This document shows, in pieces, positions 24,890 through 37,518 of a DNA stretch of 64,000 nt. Each line of letters starts with the position of its first letter. The first letter of the stretch is position 1. Location of the stretch: contig NZ_VWWV01000001.1 in the NCBI RefSeq assembly GCF_011752815.1, forward strand, positions 1,488,001 to 1,552,000. The letters run 5' to 3'. A program made the translations under genes and the position numbers. Source of the DNA: Enterobacter sp. Cy-643 (GTDB lineage Bacteria; Pseudomonadota; Gammaproteobacteria; Enterobacterales; Enterobacteriaceae). The notes beneath the pieces are model-generated. The model ran no database searches, was not told the origin of the DNA, and saw only the letters and a program-made list of their open reading frames with translations.

Positions 24890-25558
24890 ATGCAAGAATT
24901 TATCCGGCCGGTTTTGAACCTGCCTAACAACGAGAAGAAACTGCTGCTGCACTCCTGCTGCGCCCCCTGCTCGGGTGAAGTCATGGAGGCCATACACGCG
25001 TCCGGTATCGAATACACCGTGTTCTTCTACAACCCAAACATTCACCCGCAGAAAGAGTATTTACTGCGCAAGGATGAAAACATTCGCTTTGCGGAACAGC
25101 ACGGCGTGCCGTTTGTGGATGCGGATTACGATACCGATAATTGGTTTGAGCGTGCGAAAGGGATGGAGTGGGAGCCGGAGCGTGGAGTGAGATGCACCAT
25201 GTGCTTTGATATGCGTTTCGAGCGTACCGCACTTTACGCCCATGAGCACGGATTTAATGTCATCAGCAGTTCGCTGGGGATTTCCCGCTGGAAAAACATG
25301 CAGCAGATTAACGACTGCGGGCACCGCGCCGCCGCGCCTTATGAAGGCATGAGCTATTGGGATTACAACTGGCGCAAACAGGGTGGCTCCGCTCGGATGA
25401 TTGAAATCAGCAAGCGCGAACAGTTCTACCAGCAGGAATACTGCGGCTGCGTCTATTCCCTGCGCGACACAAACCTGCACCGGAAAGCCAATAACCGTCC
25501 GATGATTAAAATCGGCAAGCTGTTCTACGGCAAAGACGATGAGTCATCTCAGGCTTAA
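24890..25558 (+). CDS. queH: Epoxyqueuosine reductase QueH
   Basis: A 222-residue protein of the QueH (DUF208) family. Its Cys pattern is complete: Cys23, Cys24 and Cys27 in HSCCAPC, then RCTMCFDMR in the middle and EYCGCVYS near the C terminus; these bind an iron-sulfur cluster and a second metal. QueH reduces epoxyqueuosine to queuosine in tRNA, the last step of the pathway, as an oxygen-independent replacement for cobalamin-dependent QueG. E. coli K-12 uses QueG only. Whether this genome also keeps queG is not visible here. Confidence 0.9.
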   Translation: MQEFIRPVLNLPNNEKKLLLHSCCAPCSGEVMEAIHASGIEYTVFFYNPNIHPQKEYLLRKDENIRFAEQHGVPFVDADYDTDNWFERAKGMEWEPERGVRCTMCFDMRFERTALYAHEHGFNVISSSLGISRWKNMQQINDCGHRAAAPYEGMSYWDYNWRKQGGSARMIEISKREQFYQQEYCGCVYSLRDTNLHRKANNRPMIKIGKLFYGKDDESSQA

Positions 25559-25656
25559 CCCGCTGAATGACTGACACATTTTTGCATTAATTAACGGTTG
25601 CCCGTAATAAGGGCAGCTGTTTTAATTTCCTCTTTGAATTATTACCAGAGGGAACT

Positions 25657-26313
25657 ATGCAAAATAATACTGACGCTGGCGCCAGGGCTTACAATCCCGT
25701 CACGCTAAAACTTTACGACTGGTGGGTGTTAAAGATCTCAAATCAGTACGCCTGGCGTTGCCCGACGGACACCGTTCTTCTCCCGCATTTCAAGGCCCAC
25801 GCCGGCGACAATCATCTGGATATCGGCGTGGGAACGGGCTATTACCTGCCTCACCTGCCTGCCACCGTTGAACTTTCCCTGATGGATTTGAACGCCAGCA
25901 GCCTGCAGGCGGCCTCGGCAAAAGCGGGCCACAGAGTCAAAGACCATCTGCAGCATGACGTTTTTAAGCCCCTGCCGCAGAGCTGGCACGATCGTTTTGA
26001 CTCCATTTCACTTTTCTATTTGCTGCACTGCCTGCCAGGTTCGCTCAATGACAAAGCGCTGGCGATAGATAACATCGCCCGTGCGCTTAAAACAGAAGGT
26101 ACGCTCTTTGGCGCGACGATTCTGGGTGAAGGCGTGGCGCACAATGCTTTTGGCCGCAAACTAATGAACGTTTATAACAAGAAAGGGATCTTTTCTAATC
26201 GGCCAGATTCAGCAGGGCTGCTAAAGGATGTTTTGACCGCGAGATTCGAACGGGTCGACGTAAAAATTGAAGGAACAGTCGCGTTATTTACCGCCAGCGG
26301 ACGCCGCGATTAA
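25657..26313 (+). CDS. Class I SAM-dependent methyltransferase
   Basis: A 218-residue protein with the SAM-binding motif LDIGVGTGYYLPHL (about residues 53-66), motif II around LSLMDLNASSL and the FDSISLFYLLHCLPG stretch. No membrane segment. The substrate is unknown; the sequence resembles plant- and fungus-like small methyltransferases more than a named E. coli enzyme. GAGGGAACT precedes the ATG. It is separated from queH by about 100 bases and is probably its own unit. Confidence 0.8.
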   Translation: MQNNTDAGARAYNPVTLKLYDWWVLKISNQYAWRCPTDTVLLPHFKAHAGDNHLDIGVGTGYYLPHLPATVELSLMDLNASSLQAASAKAGHRVKDHLQHDVFKPLPQSWHDRFDSISLFYLLHCLPGSLNDKALAIDNIARALKTEGTLFGATILGEGVAHNAFGRKLMNVYNKKGIFSNRPDSAGLLKDVLTARFERVDVKIEGTVALFTASGRRD

Positions 26314-26403
26314 GAGGGAAAATCCGGGAGCCTGCCGACATCGATCAGGCCCCGTAATCGTTCAAAATAACCCAGAAGTACCCTGCTTTTTCCCGAGCAG
26401 GTT

Positions 26404-26436
26404 TGCAATTTATAGCCAGCAACCTTGTAAATTGCA
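26404..26436. repeat. Inverted repeat downstream of the methyltransferase gene
   Basis: TGCAATTTA and TAAATTGCA form a perfect 9-bp inverted repeat with a 15-base loop, in a 233-base gap between convergent genes. Confidence 0.6.
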
Positions 26437-26462
26437 CGGATATATTCTGTTTGATTTTTAAG

Positions 26463-26504
26463 GCACTTAACGCAAATCAGGGCTTTGCAGTTTGCGTTAA
26501 GTGC
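26463..26504. repeat. Long inverted repeat between methyltransferase and dcp
   Basis: GCACTTAACGCAAA and TTTGCGTTAAGTGC form a perfect 14-bp inverted repeat with a 14-base loop. It has no T-tract. Together with the repeat at 26404 it gives two adjacent stems of unrelated sequence in one gap. Confidence 0.65.
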
Positions 26505-26546
26505 GATTTCACTGCGGCTACACTAGTGAGAGCGCTTTCTTCAATG

Positions 26547-28595
26547 TTATTGCTCCGCCAGCCCGCGGTTTTTCAGCATCGGCTCGCTGTGCGGATCGTG
26601 CCCTCGCCAGCCGCGGTACAACGCTTCCAGATCGCTGCTGTTGCCCCTTGAGAGAATCGCTTCCCGGAAGCGCTGGCCGTTTTCGGCGCTGAGCCCACCC
26701 TGCTCGACAAACCACTGATAGCCGTCGTCCGCTAACATTTGCGTCCAGATATAGGCGTAGTAACCCGCCGCGTAGCCGCCACCAAAAATATGGGCAAAAT
26801 AGCTGCTGCGATAGCGAGGCGGTACTTCGGCCAGATTGATGTGCTCTTTTTCCAGCGCTTCAGCTTCGAAACGCGCCACGTCGTCGATGGCCGTGTCTGG
26901 CGCCAGGCTGTGCCAGTTCATGTCCAGCAGCGCCGCCGCCAGCAGTTCGGTCATGTCGTAGCCTTTGTTGAACTGCGCGGCGCGGAAAAGTTTACTGCGC
27001 AGCGACTCCGGCATTGGCTCGCCGGTCTGGTGATGCCGCGCGTAATTAGCAAACACCTCGGGATGGCTTGCCCAGTGCTCGTTAATTTGCGAAGGGAACT
27101 CCACAAAGTCTCGCGGCGTGTTGGTCCCTGAAAGGCTCGCATAGCGCTGGGTAGCAAACAGGCCATGCAGCGTGTGGCCAAACTCGTGGAACAGCGTGAT
27201 GACATCGTCCCAGGAAATTAGCGCGGCCTCGCCGCTGGCCGGTTTGGTGTAGTTGCAAACGTTGTAGATAACCGGCATGGCGTCAAACAACGTGGATTGC
27301 TCAACAAAGTTCCCCATCCACGCCCCGCCGCCTTTGCTGTCGCGGGCGAAGAAATCACCGTAGAATAGCGCCATGCCGCGCCCGTCGTTATCAAAAATCT
27401 CCCAGGTGCGAACATCCGGGTGGTAAGTCGGGATATCAAAACGTTCCACAAAACGCAGCCCGAAGAGCCGGCTGGCGGCCCAGAACACACCGTTGGTCAG
27501 CACGCCGTTGAGTTCAAAATACGGTTTGATCTGCCCTTCATCGAGATCGTACTTCGCGCTACGCACCTGCTCAGCGTAAAACTGCCAGTCCCATGCCCTG
27601 GCCTGGAATCCTCCATTTTGCGCATCAATCACGTCCTGAATATCTTTCAGCTCGCGTCGGGCGCGCCCGGTGGCCGCAGGAACAATATTCCGCATAAAGC
27701 GCAGCGCCGCATCAGGGGTTTTCGCCATCTGGTCGGCCATTTTCCATGCCGCATAGTTTTCAAAGCCCAAAAGCTGAGCCTGAGCAGCCCGCAGCGTAGC
27801 CAGACGAGCAACGATAGAACGGGTATCGTTCGCATCGTTGCGCTGGGCACGCATCCAGCCAGCCTCAAAAAGCGCTTCTCGCGTGGCGCGGTTGCTCAGA
27901 CTTTGTAAAGCGGGCTGTTGGGTGAAATTCAGCAGAGGAAGCAGCCATTTCCCCGGCAGGTTTTTGTCAGCCGCCGCCTGTGCCGCCGCCGCAATTTCCG
28001 CCCTGCTAAGACCCTGAAGCGACTCAGCCTGGTCCACAACCAGCCCGCCGGCTTTATCCGCCGCATGAAGACGATTGTTGAACTGGCTGGTGAGCTGAGC
28101 GCTTTCTTTGTTTAGCGCTTTCAACTGCGTTTTATCCTGCTGGCTTAACGTGGCACCCGCGAGCTTGAACGACTGCCAGGTCACCTCCACCAGCCGCAGG
28201 GATTCCGCATCCAGATTGAGGTCGTGGCGCTGCTGATAAACGCGATTCAGCCGGGCGAATAAGGTGTCGTTCAGGCGAATTTCATCGGCAAGCTCAGCCA
28301 GTTCGGTGGAGAATTCTTCATCAAGCTGCTGGAGGAAATCGCTGGTATGTGCCGACGTCATGGCGTAGAACACGGTGGTCACTCGGCCCAACATCGCGCC
28401 GGTTTTCTCCAGCGCCAGGTAGGTATTTTCAAACGTCGCCGCCGCCGGATCAGCGGCAATGGCCGCAACTTCTTCGCGCTTGATGCGCTTACCTTCATCG
28501 AAAGCCGGTCGATAATGTTCGTTAGTTATCTCATCGAAATGTGGGGCCTGATAAGGCAATAAACTCGGCTGGAAAAACGGGTTGCTCTGCAACAT
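26547..28595 (-). CDS. dcp: Peptidyl-dipeptidase Dcp
   Basis: A 682-residue M3-family metallopeptidase that matches E. coli Dcp in length and sequence (LPYQAPHFDEI near the start). The zinc site HEFGHTLHG lies near residue 462, with the downstream Glu ligand in the EFPSQINEHW region. Dcp removes C-terminal dipeptides from oligopeptides, acting mainly in the cytoplasm on peptides produced by proteolysis. It is divergent from ydfG, as in E. coli (dcp-ydfG), with about 135 bases between the starts. Confidence 0.93.
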   Translation of the reverse strand: MLQSNPFFQPSLLPYQAPHFDEITNEHYRPAFDEGKRIKREEVAAIAADPAAATFENTYLALEKTGAMLGRVTTVFYAMTSAHTSDFLQQLDEEFSTELAELADEIRLNDTLFARLNRVYQQRHDLNLDAESLRLVEVTWQSFKLAGATLSQQDKTQLKALNKESAQLTSQFNNRLHAADKAGGLVVDQAESLQGLSRAEIAAAAQAAADKNLPGKWLLPLLNFTQQPALQSLSNRATREALFEAGWMRAQRNDANDTRSIVARLATLRAAQAQLLGFENYAAWKMADQMAKTPDAALRFMRNIVPAATGRARRELKDIQDVIDAQNGGFQARAWDWQFYAEQVRSAKYDLDEGQIKPYFELNGVLTNGVFWAASRLFGLRFVERFDIPTYHPDVRTWEIFDNDGRGMALFYGDFFARDSKGGGAWMGNFVEQSTLFDAMPVIYNVCNYTKPASGEAALISWDDVITLFHEFGHTLHGLFATQRYASLSGTNTPRDFVEFPSQINEHWASHPEVFANYARHHQTGEPMPESLRSKLFRAAQFNKGYDMTELLAAALLDMNWHSLAPDTAIDDVARFEAEALEKEHINLAEVPPRYRSSYFAHIFGGGYAAGYYAYIWTQMLADDGYQWFVEQGGLSAENGQRFREAILSRGNSSDLEALYRGWRGHDPHSEPMLKNRGLAEQ

Positions 28596-28730
28596 CCTCT
28601 ACTCCCGGTGACCTGAATGTGGGGGTAGTTATAGCGCATTTAGACTCGTATTTTAAAAGAAAAACTAAGATTACCGTGGCCCGTTAGCGTGCTAAGGTAG
28701 TGCCAGACAAAAGCGTTGAGGAACAGAGAG

Positions 28731-29480
28731 ATGATTGTACTGGTTACGGGTGCTACCGCGGGCTTTGGTGAAAGCATTACCCGCCGTTTCGTTAAGAATG
28801 GCCATAAGGTTATTGCCACCGGCCGCCGTCAGGAACGCCTGCTGGAGCTTAAAGAAGAGCTGGGCGACAACCTGGTTACGCTGCAGCTGGATGTACGCAA
28901 TCGCGCGGCAATAGAAGAAGCGCTGGCGTCCCTGCCGGCCGACTGGCAACAGATTGATATCCTGGTCAATAACGCCGGGCTGGCGCTGGGCATGGAGCCT
29001 GCGCATAAAGCCAACGTCGATGACTGGGAAAACATGATCGACACCAACAACAAAGGCCTGGTTTATATGACCCGCGCCGTGCTGCCGGGCATGGTCGAGC
29101 GCAATCGCGGCCACATTATTAATATCGGTTCTACGGCGGGCAGCTGGCCTTACGCCGGGGGCAACGTCTACGGGGCGACCAAAGCCTTCGTGCGCCAGTT
29201 CAGCCTGAACCTGCGTACCGACCTGCATAAAACAGCCGTTCGCGTGACCGACATCGAACCGGGCATGGTGGGCGGCACCGAGTTTTCCAACGTTCGCTTT
29301 AAGGGCGACGATGACAAAGCCGGAAAAACTTACGAAAACGCCAACGCGCTGACGCCGGAAGACGTTACCGAAGCCGTCTGGTGGGTGGCTACGCTGCCGA
29401 AACACGTCAATATCAACACCCTGGAAATGATGCCGGTCAGCCAGACGTTTGCCGGTCTGAGCGTCCATCGCGAAGGGTAA
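28731..29480 (+). CDS. ydfG: 3-hydroxy acid/serine dehydrogenase YdfG
   Basis: A 249-residue short-chain dehydrogenase nearly identical in pattern to E. coli YdfG. It has the cofactor loop TGATAGFGE (residues 6-14), NNAGLALG and the catalytic YGATK with the upstream Ser. The E. coli enzyme oxidises L-allo-threonine, serine and 3-hydroxypropionate and also reduces malonic semialdehyde with NADPH. GAGGAACAGAGAG precedes the ATG at 28731, so an in-frame upstream start five codons earlier is not used. A strong terminator follows. Confidence 0.93.
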   Translation: MIVLVTGATAGFGESITRRFVKNGHKVIATGRRQERLLELKEELGDNLVTLQLDVRNRAAIEEALASLPADWQQIDILVNNAGLALGMEPAHKANVDDWENMIDTNNKGLVYMTRAVLPGMVERNRGHIINIGSTAGSWPYAGGNVYGATKAFVRQFSLNLRTDLHKTAVRVTDIEPGMVGGTEFSNVRFKGDDDKAGKTYENANALTPEDVTEAVWWVATLPKHVNINTLEMMPVSQTFAGLSVHREG

Positions 29481-29501
29481 TTCTGGCGAAAGTCATCGTG
29501 A

Positions 29502-29529
29502 AACGGGGCCATTGCAGCCCCGTTTTTTT
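29502..29529 (+). terminator. Terminator of ydfG
   Basis: AACGGGGC, a 7-base loop, GCCCCGTT and then a run of T residues: a standard intrinsic terminator. Confidence 0.88.
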
Positions 29530-29547
29530 TATCTGATCACATAGCGA

Positions 29548-29874
29548 TCAGGCCCGGCCCCAGCCAGCAACGATGATCAGCATCCCGCAGAAAGCAATGG
29601 CCGCTCCGGTCCAGTCGTAAACGCTGAGCTTCACGCCGTCGACCACGCGCAGCCAGAGCAACGCCGTCACCACATAAATCCCGCCGTAGGCCGCATAGAC
29701 GCGCCCGCTGGCCGCGGGATGCAGCGTCAAAAGCCAGACAAAAATCGCCAGCGACAGCGCCGCTGGCAGCAATAACAACGGAGAGCCGTTGCGTTTAAGC
29801 CATAGCCAGGGCAGAAAACAACCAATAATCTCCGCCAAAGCGGTGGCAAAAAATAGCAACGTTGTTTTGATCAT
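29548..29874 (-). CDS. ynfA: YnfA family membrane protein
   Basis: A 108-residue inner-membrane protein with four helices and short loops, matching the UPF0060/YnfA family ([15 protein letters not shown] near the start, [16 protein letters not shown] in helix 3). YnfA is a small multidrug resistance-like transporter; in Shigella it contributes to dye and disinfectant tolerance. It is divergent from ynfB with a 103-base gap, the same arrangement as in E. coli. Confidence 0.92.
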   Translation of the reverse strand: MIKTTLLFFATALAEIIGCFLPWLWLKRNGSPLLLLPAALSLAIFVWLLTLHPAASGRVYAAYGGIYVVTALLWLRVVDGVKLSVYDWTGAAIAFCGMLIIVAGWGRA

Positions 29875-29977
29875 ATTGTCTTTTCTTCAGTAATAATGAT
29901 GCCCACTAACTCTGACATTAGGCGCGAATCAGCCTCAATGATATGATTAGTTTTATTAAACTAAAAAGGAAATCGCA

Positions 29978-30376
29978 ATGAACTCAATCCTTCGTAAGTC
30001 TTTGTCATGGATGCCGTTAGCCTTGCTGGGAGCTGCATTCATGGTTTCTATGCCAACCCAGGCCGATACTAACGTGATCGTTGTTCCGGGCGGAACGAAC
30101 GGCGTCGGTGGTCAGGAGAACTCCCTGACCCGCCAGCGCGCAGCGGAAGAAAAAGAGCAGTGGAATGACACCCGTACCCTGCGCCAGAAGATCAACCGCC
30201 ATAACGAAAAAGTGTTCGACCGTGAGTCGGCGCGCGGAGACAAAGACTGGGCCAAACAAGATGCCGCCCAGGATACCTTCGACAAATGCCAGCAGAGCGC
30301 CAACGTGAACGCCTACTGGGAGCCGAACACCCTGCGCTGCCTGGATCGCCGCACCGGCCGCGCGATCAATCCATAA
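29978..30376 (+). CDS. ynfB: YnfB (UPF0482) periplasmic protein
   Basis: A 132-residue protein with a long signal peptide ending in SMPTQADT (cleavage about residue 31). The mature part matches UPF0482: [19 protein letters not shown] and [15 protein letters not shown] followed by [12 protein letters not shown]. It has two Cys that could form a disulfide. Function unknown. AAAAAGGAAATCGCA precedes the ATG. A hairpin separates it from speG, as in the conserved ynfB-speG order. Confidence 0.9.
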   Translation: MNSILRKSLSWMPLALLGAAFMVSMPTQADTNVIVVPGGTNGVGGQENSLTRQRAAEEKEQWNDTRTLRQKINRHNEKVFDRESARGDKDWAKQDAAQDTFDKCQQSANVNAYWEPNTLRCLDRRTGRAINP

Positions 30377-30393
30377 TAGTGCCCATCTCAAAC

Positions 30394-30416
30394 GAGGCTT
30401 CTGCTTAAGAAGCCTC
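30394..30416 (+). terminator. Hairpin between ynfB and speG
   Basis: GAGGCTTC and GAAGCCTC form an 8-bp stem with a 7-base loop, 18 bases after the ynfB stop. With few T residues it may only attenuate read-through into speG. Confidence 0.6.
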
Positions 30417-30441
30417 ACCATCATCAGCGCAAGGATTTGCT

Positions 30442-30999
30442 ATGAGTAACGAACTGCCTATTCGTCTTCGCCCGCTTGAGCGCGAAGATCTCCGTTTCGT
30501 CCATCAACTGGACAACAACGCCAGCGTCATGCGCTACTGGTTTGAAGAGCCTTACGAAGCCTTCGTGGAGCTGTCTGACCTGTATGACAAACATATTCAC
30601 GATCAGAGCGAGCGCCGCTTTGTCATCGACTGCAACGGCGTGAATGCCGGGCTGGTTGAGCTGGTCGAAATCGACCACATCCACCGCCGGGCGGAGTTTC
30701 AGATAATTATCACGCCGGAGTTCCAGGGCAAAGGACTCGCTTCGCGCGCGGCCAAACTGGCCATGGAGTACGGCTTTACCGTGCTCAATCTCTATAAGCT
30801 CTACCTGATTGTCGATAAAGAGAACGAAAAAGCGGTACATATCTACAAAAAGCTGGGCTTTATCGTGGAAGGCGAGCTGATCCACGAGTTCTTTATTAAC
30901 GGCCAGTACCGCGATGCCATTCGGATGTGCATCTTCCAGCAGCAGTTCCTGGCGCAGAAAACCCCGGAAAAAACCCTGCTGAAGCCGACGGCTCAGTAA
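30442..30999 (+). CDS. speG: Spermidine N1-acetyltransferase
   Basis: A 185-residue GNAT protein matching E. coli SpeG throughout ([19 protein letters not shown]; acetyl-CoA loop [19 protein letters not shown] at about 93-111). It acetylates spermidine and spermine when polyamines are in excess, and works as a dodecamer with an allosteric polyamine site formed by the N-terminal acidic loops. AAGGATTTGCT precedes the ATG. It follows ynfB and is followed by an imperfect hairpin. Confidence 0.94.
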   Translation: MSNELPIRLRPLEREDLRFVHQLDNNASVMRYWFEEPYEAFVELSDLYDKHIHDQSERRFVIDCNGVNAGLVELVEIDHIHRRAEFQIIITPEFQGKGLASRAAKLAMEYGFTVLNLYKLYLIVDKENEKAVHIYKKLGFIVEGELIHEFFINGQYRDAIRMCIFQQQFLAQKTPEKTLLKPTAQ

Positions 31000-31008
31000 C
31001 CGCTTTTC

Positions 31009-31044
31009 ACAGATGAATGCCGCCCTGCGCGAGCGTTCATCTGT
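31009..31044 (+). terminator. Hairpin after speG
   Basis: ACAGATGAATGC pairs with GCGTTCATCTGT (12 pairs with one G-U) around a 12-base loop. CCTTCCCCTGTTT follows. Probable terminator. Confidence 0.6.
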
Positions 31045-31224
31045 CCTTCCCCTGTTTCTCTCACCAGTCTTCTTGCCGCTTCGTCTATTTTCCAGACAAT
31101 CAGACGGGTTTTTCCTGCAAACCACTCAATCAGAACTAAAATAATAGGGCTGTAAAATTTTGCGTTTAAAAGGCAACGGCTATCAAATTCGTAGGCCCAT
31201 CCAGATATTAATTATCGATCGTAG

Positions 31225-33438
<2,214 letters not shown>

Positions 33439-33445
33439 AACAAAA

Positions 33446-33470
33446 AGGAGGCTTTTGGCCTCCTGTTTTT
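33446..33470 (+). terminator. Terminator of katG
   Basis: AGGAGGC, loop TTTTG... , GCCTCCT, then GTTTTT. A standard intrinsic terminator 8 bases after the stop codon. Confidence 0.85.
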
Positions 33471-33478
33471 ATCTCAAC

Positions 33479-33505
33479 AAGGGAAGGCCTGCGCCTTCCC
33501 TTTTT
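33479..33505 (-). terminator. Terminator of frmA
   Basis: GGGAAGGC, a 4-base loop and GCCTTCCC, flanked by AA on the left and TTTTT on the right. It lies just past the minus-strand frmA stop and can also back up the katG terminator. Confidence 0.75.
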
Positions 33506-33510
33506 ACGGC

Positions 33511-34933
<1,423 letters not shown>

Positions 34934-34946
34934 AACCGCCCCTTTA

Positions 34947-34969
34947 GATACTGTAGGGGGGTATAGTAC
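34947..34969 (-). promoter_or_regulatory. FrmR operator
   Basis: An inverted repeat GATACTGTA / TATAGTACC flanks a run of six G residues, the G-tract operator form bound by CsoR/RcnR-family repressors. It lies 14 bases upstream of frmR and closely resembles the E. coli frmR operator in layout. Confidence 0.72.
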
Positions 34970-35194
34970 CTTAATTTTTAGGTTATTGATAACTTTATAT
35001 TTTATCTAATTATCAGTCGGTTGTGGGAAAATTAACAAATTCAGCGAATCTATCGGGGTTCATGTGTCCGCCATATCCCCTGGGCGGTCCTTCTTTTTAA
35101 TCTGAAGAAACAGCAGGCCAGCGCCAGCACTAACAACATTTGTTAACCTCACCGCCTCAAATCATTTACACTCCTCCGGCAGTCTGGGGGAAGA

Positions 35195-35572
35195 ATGGCA
35201 GAGAATCGATTTCATCGTGGTCGTAGCAGAGTTATCGCCACAGGGCTGGCGCTGTTTGCGCTTGCCCTGATCGTTTTGGCGCCGCTCGTCTCGATTTCTC
35301 TGCAGAAATCGCCAATGGCGATGATGCATCACTCTATGATGGAAATGGATGAGCACCACGCCGGGCATAAACCGGTTTTGATGCCCATCGATCGCGCTGA
35401 GGCCTGCGGTTACTGTGTACTGCTGTCGCATATGCCAGGCATACAGCCAGAGCTAATTACCCCACTTCATACTCTTTTCTTGCTCCAGGGCTTTCAACCC
35501 TCATCACCTTTACTCGAAATACGGCATTTCTTTGCCTGGCTTTACCCTCATCCTCGCGCGCCTCCGGCATAA
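35195..35572 (+). CDS. DUF2946 family protein, His/Met-rich
   Basis: A 125-residue protein with an N-terminal membrane anchor or uncleaved signal (residues about 13-36). It has a cluster of His and Met (MAMMHHSMMEMDEHHAGH, about residues 42-59) and then a CGYC motif (ACGYCVLLSHM), both typical of metal binding. DUF2946 proteins commonly neighbour copper- or iron-linked receptors and PepSY proteins. GGGGGAAGA precedes the ATG. It is followed at 77 bases by a PepSY-TM gene that has a similar His/Met patch, suggesting a shared metal. Confidence 0.75.
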   Translation: MAENRFHRGRSRVIATGLALFALALIVLAPLVSISLQKSPMAMMHHSMMEMDEHHAGHKPVLMPIDRAEACGYCVLLSHMPGIQPELITPLHTLFLLQGFQPSSPLLEIRHFFAWLYPHPRAPPA

Positions 35573-35649
35573 ACGACTTTACCTGCTGAAAACTAAAAAT
35601 ATGGGCGTTTTAACGCCATAACTTCGTTTTGCTTGTATTAAGGAAAAGT

Positions 35650-37017
35650 ATGACCACCTGCACCCCGCGCGCGGCCTGGATAAATTTTCTGCGTCGCTTG
35701 CATTTTGCTATTGGTTTATTTGTAGGGCCTTTTATTTTTATAGCAGCGCTAACGGGCACGCTTTACGTTGCCACGCCTCAACTGGAGCAGTTTATTTATC
35801 ATGATGCGCTAACGGCAAACACCAGCGGTGAAGCTCACTCTCTTGCTGAACAGATTGCCGTAGCCAGGCAAGTCACGGGCGATCATTTGCCGCTCTACGC
35901 CGTTCGTCCGGGAATGCTCCCCGGCGTGACAACCCGCGTAATGTTTAACACGCCGGGCCTGGGGAATTCTGAAAGCCGGGCTATATTCATCGATCCCATC
36001 ACTTTGGCCGTAAAGGGAGACATGACGGTCTATGGCACCTCGGGCATTTTGCCTTTGCGTCAATGGATAGATTATGCGCATCGCTCTCTGCTATTAGGCT
36101 CAACAGGCAGACTTTACAGTGAATTAGCCGCCTCGTGGATGTGGATTGTCGCCTGTGGCGGGATCGCACTTTGGTTTTATACCCGCCCCAAACGCCGAAT
36201 GAATAATCTTGTCCAGCGTACCCGCCGCCGGCATGTGACCCTCGGCTGGTTACTGCTGGCAGGTATGCTGGTGTTCTCTGCCACCGGTTTAACCTGGTCG
36301 CAGTGGGCAGGCGGCAATGTGGATCTGCTGCGAGCGGCATTCAGCTGGGAAACCCCTCAGCTTAAAACGCAACTCAGCGGCACAAACGGTGCGCAGGACC
36401 TGCATGCAGAACATCATGCCGGGATGACTATGCCCATGAACATGGCTATGTCGCCGGATCTTTCCCTGTTTGATAAAACGCGTCAGTTAGCACAAAGCGC
36501 CGGGATTGATGCAAACGCTATCGAGATAAGGCCAGCCAAAAGTCACGACAAAGCCTGGACTGTGACAGAAATTGATCGCGGCTGGCCGACTCAAGTCGAC
36601 GCTGTGGCTATCGATGTTGCCACGATGCGAATCGTGGACCACACCAGATTTGAAACGTTTCCCCTGATGGCAAAGCTGACCCGATGGGGCGTGGACTTTC
36701 ACATGGGCGTGCTGTTTGGCCTGGCTAATCAATTGCTGTTGATTACTTTCGGTACAGGCTTATGCGTAATGATTGTCATGGGCTACCGCCTGTGGTGGAT
36801 ACGTCGCCCCACGCCTGCCAGGTACAATCCGCTCCTGACGCTGACGCAGGGCTGGTACGATTTATCCCTCCGTGGAAGAGTATCGGTTCTGATGATTGCG
36901 ATTCTGCTCGGTGTTGCCATGCCGGTACTCGGCGTCAGCCTGCTTATGTTTATTGGCGTCGATGTGGTTCGCTGGCGCCGGGCCAACGATTTTTCTGCCG
37001 CGCGCCAGACGGAGTAA
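35650..37017 (+). CDS. PepSY-TM (PepSY-associated membrane) protein
   Basis: A 455-residue inner-membrane protein with about four or five helices: RLHFAIGLFVGPFIFIAALTG-like TM1 (about 17-37), others near 160-180, 205-222, 360-385 and 415-440. A PepSY domain sits in the periplasmic parts, and a His/Met-rich run (DLHAEHHAGMTMPMNMAM) lies near residues 257-274. Family members act beside siderophore or metal uptake, some as ferric reductases. AAGGAAAAG precedes the ATG at 35650. An imperfect hairpin (ATGGGCGTT / AACGCCAT, 35601-35619) lies between it and the DUF2946 gene. Confidence 0.82.
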   Translation: MTTCTPRAAWINFLRRLHFAIGLFVGPFIFIAALTGTLYVATPQLEQFIYHDALTANTSGEAHSLAEQIAVARQVTGDHLPLYAVRPGMLPGVTTRVMFNTPGLGNSESRAIFIDPITLAVKGDMTVYGTSGILPLRQWIDYAHRSLLLGSTGRLYSELAASWMWIVACGGIALWFYTRPKRRMNNLVQRTRRRHVTLGWLLLAGMLVFSATGLTWSQWAGGNVDLLRAAFSWETPQLKTQLSGTNGAQDLHAEHHAGMTMPMNMAMSPDLSLFDKTRQLAQSAGIDANAIEIRPAKSHDKAWTVTEIDRGWPTQVDAVAIDVATMRIVDHTRFETFPLMAKLTRWGVDFHMGVLFGLANQLLLITFGTGLCVMIVMGYRLWWIRRPTPARYNPLLTLTQGWYDLSLRGRVSVLMIAILLGVAMPVLGVSLLMFIGVDVVRWRRANDFSAARQTE

Positions 37018-37098
37018 TGGCAAAATGCGTATTCAGCCCAGCCAGCTCAATGGCTGGGCTATATCGAAAACAGTGACGAAACCAATCAGCGAGGCAGC

Positions 37099-37485
37099 AT
37101 GAAGCCTGACGTAACTTACACCTTCCATCATTTTGGTATTCCCTTGCAGGATGGTCTGACTGAAGGTACCTACAGTGAAAAAGCCGGGATGTATACCGCC
37201 GATAATCCGGGTAAATTTCGCGTCCAGTGGCACAGATTTACCGATGAATCACCGCTGCATCCTCTGCTAAAAACCGTGCCACACGTGGCGTTCAAAGTTG
37301 ATAATCTGTCAAAGGCTATCGAAGGAGAGGATGTCATCCTGGAGCCGTATGAACCCATTGATGACTTTTTTGTGGCCGTCATTAACGACAATGGGGCTCC
37401 CATCGAGCTAATTGAAACCACGCTGACGGATGAAGAAATCTGGGGGCGAGCGAGGTCTGGCCAGGGCAATTTATATCGGAAGTAA
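37099..37485 (+). CDS. VOC-like small protein
   Basis: A 128-residue protein resembling a single glyoxalase/VOC half: FHHFGIPLQDG near the start, VPHVAFKVDNLSKAI in the middle and APIELIETT at the end give the usual strand order with His and Glu ligand candidates. Its substrate is unknown. It lies 81 bases after the PepSY gene on the same strand and may be read from the same transcript, though a relation of function is not evident. Confidence 0.7.
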   Translation: MKPDVTYTFHHFGIPLQDGLTEGTYSEKAGMYTADNPGKFRVQWHRFTDESPLHPLLKTVPHVAFKVDNLSKAIEGEDVILEPYEPIDDFFVAVINDNGAPIELIETTLTDEEIWGRARSGQGNLYRK

Positions 37486-37518
37486 AAACCATCCTGGGTT
37501 GCTACCGTTATTGGCTAC

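Noticed and set aside
24788..25045. Longer N-terminal extension of the P-loop kinase
   Set aside because: It would overlap the divergent queH gene by about 150 bases, and a strong GGGAGG ribosome site marks the ATG at 24787.
31180..31205. OxyR site upstream of katG
   Set aside because: CTAT-N7-GTAG and loose flanks (AAAG, CAGA) fit the ATAG-N7-CTAT pattern only in part. Regulation by OxyR is likely from family knowledge but not shown by this site.
34988..35006. Possible Fur box (GATAA-N9-TTATC) before the DUF2946 gene
   Set aside because: Only the outer arms match; 12 of 19 positions fit and it lies about 190 bases upstream of the start. It is too weak to list, although the outer arms are perfect.
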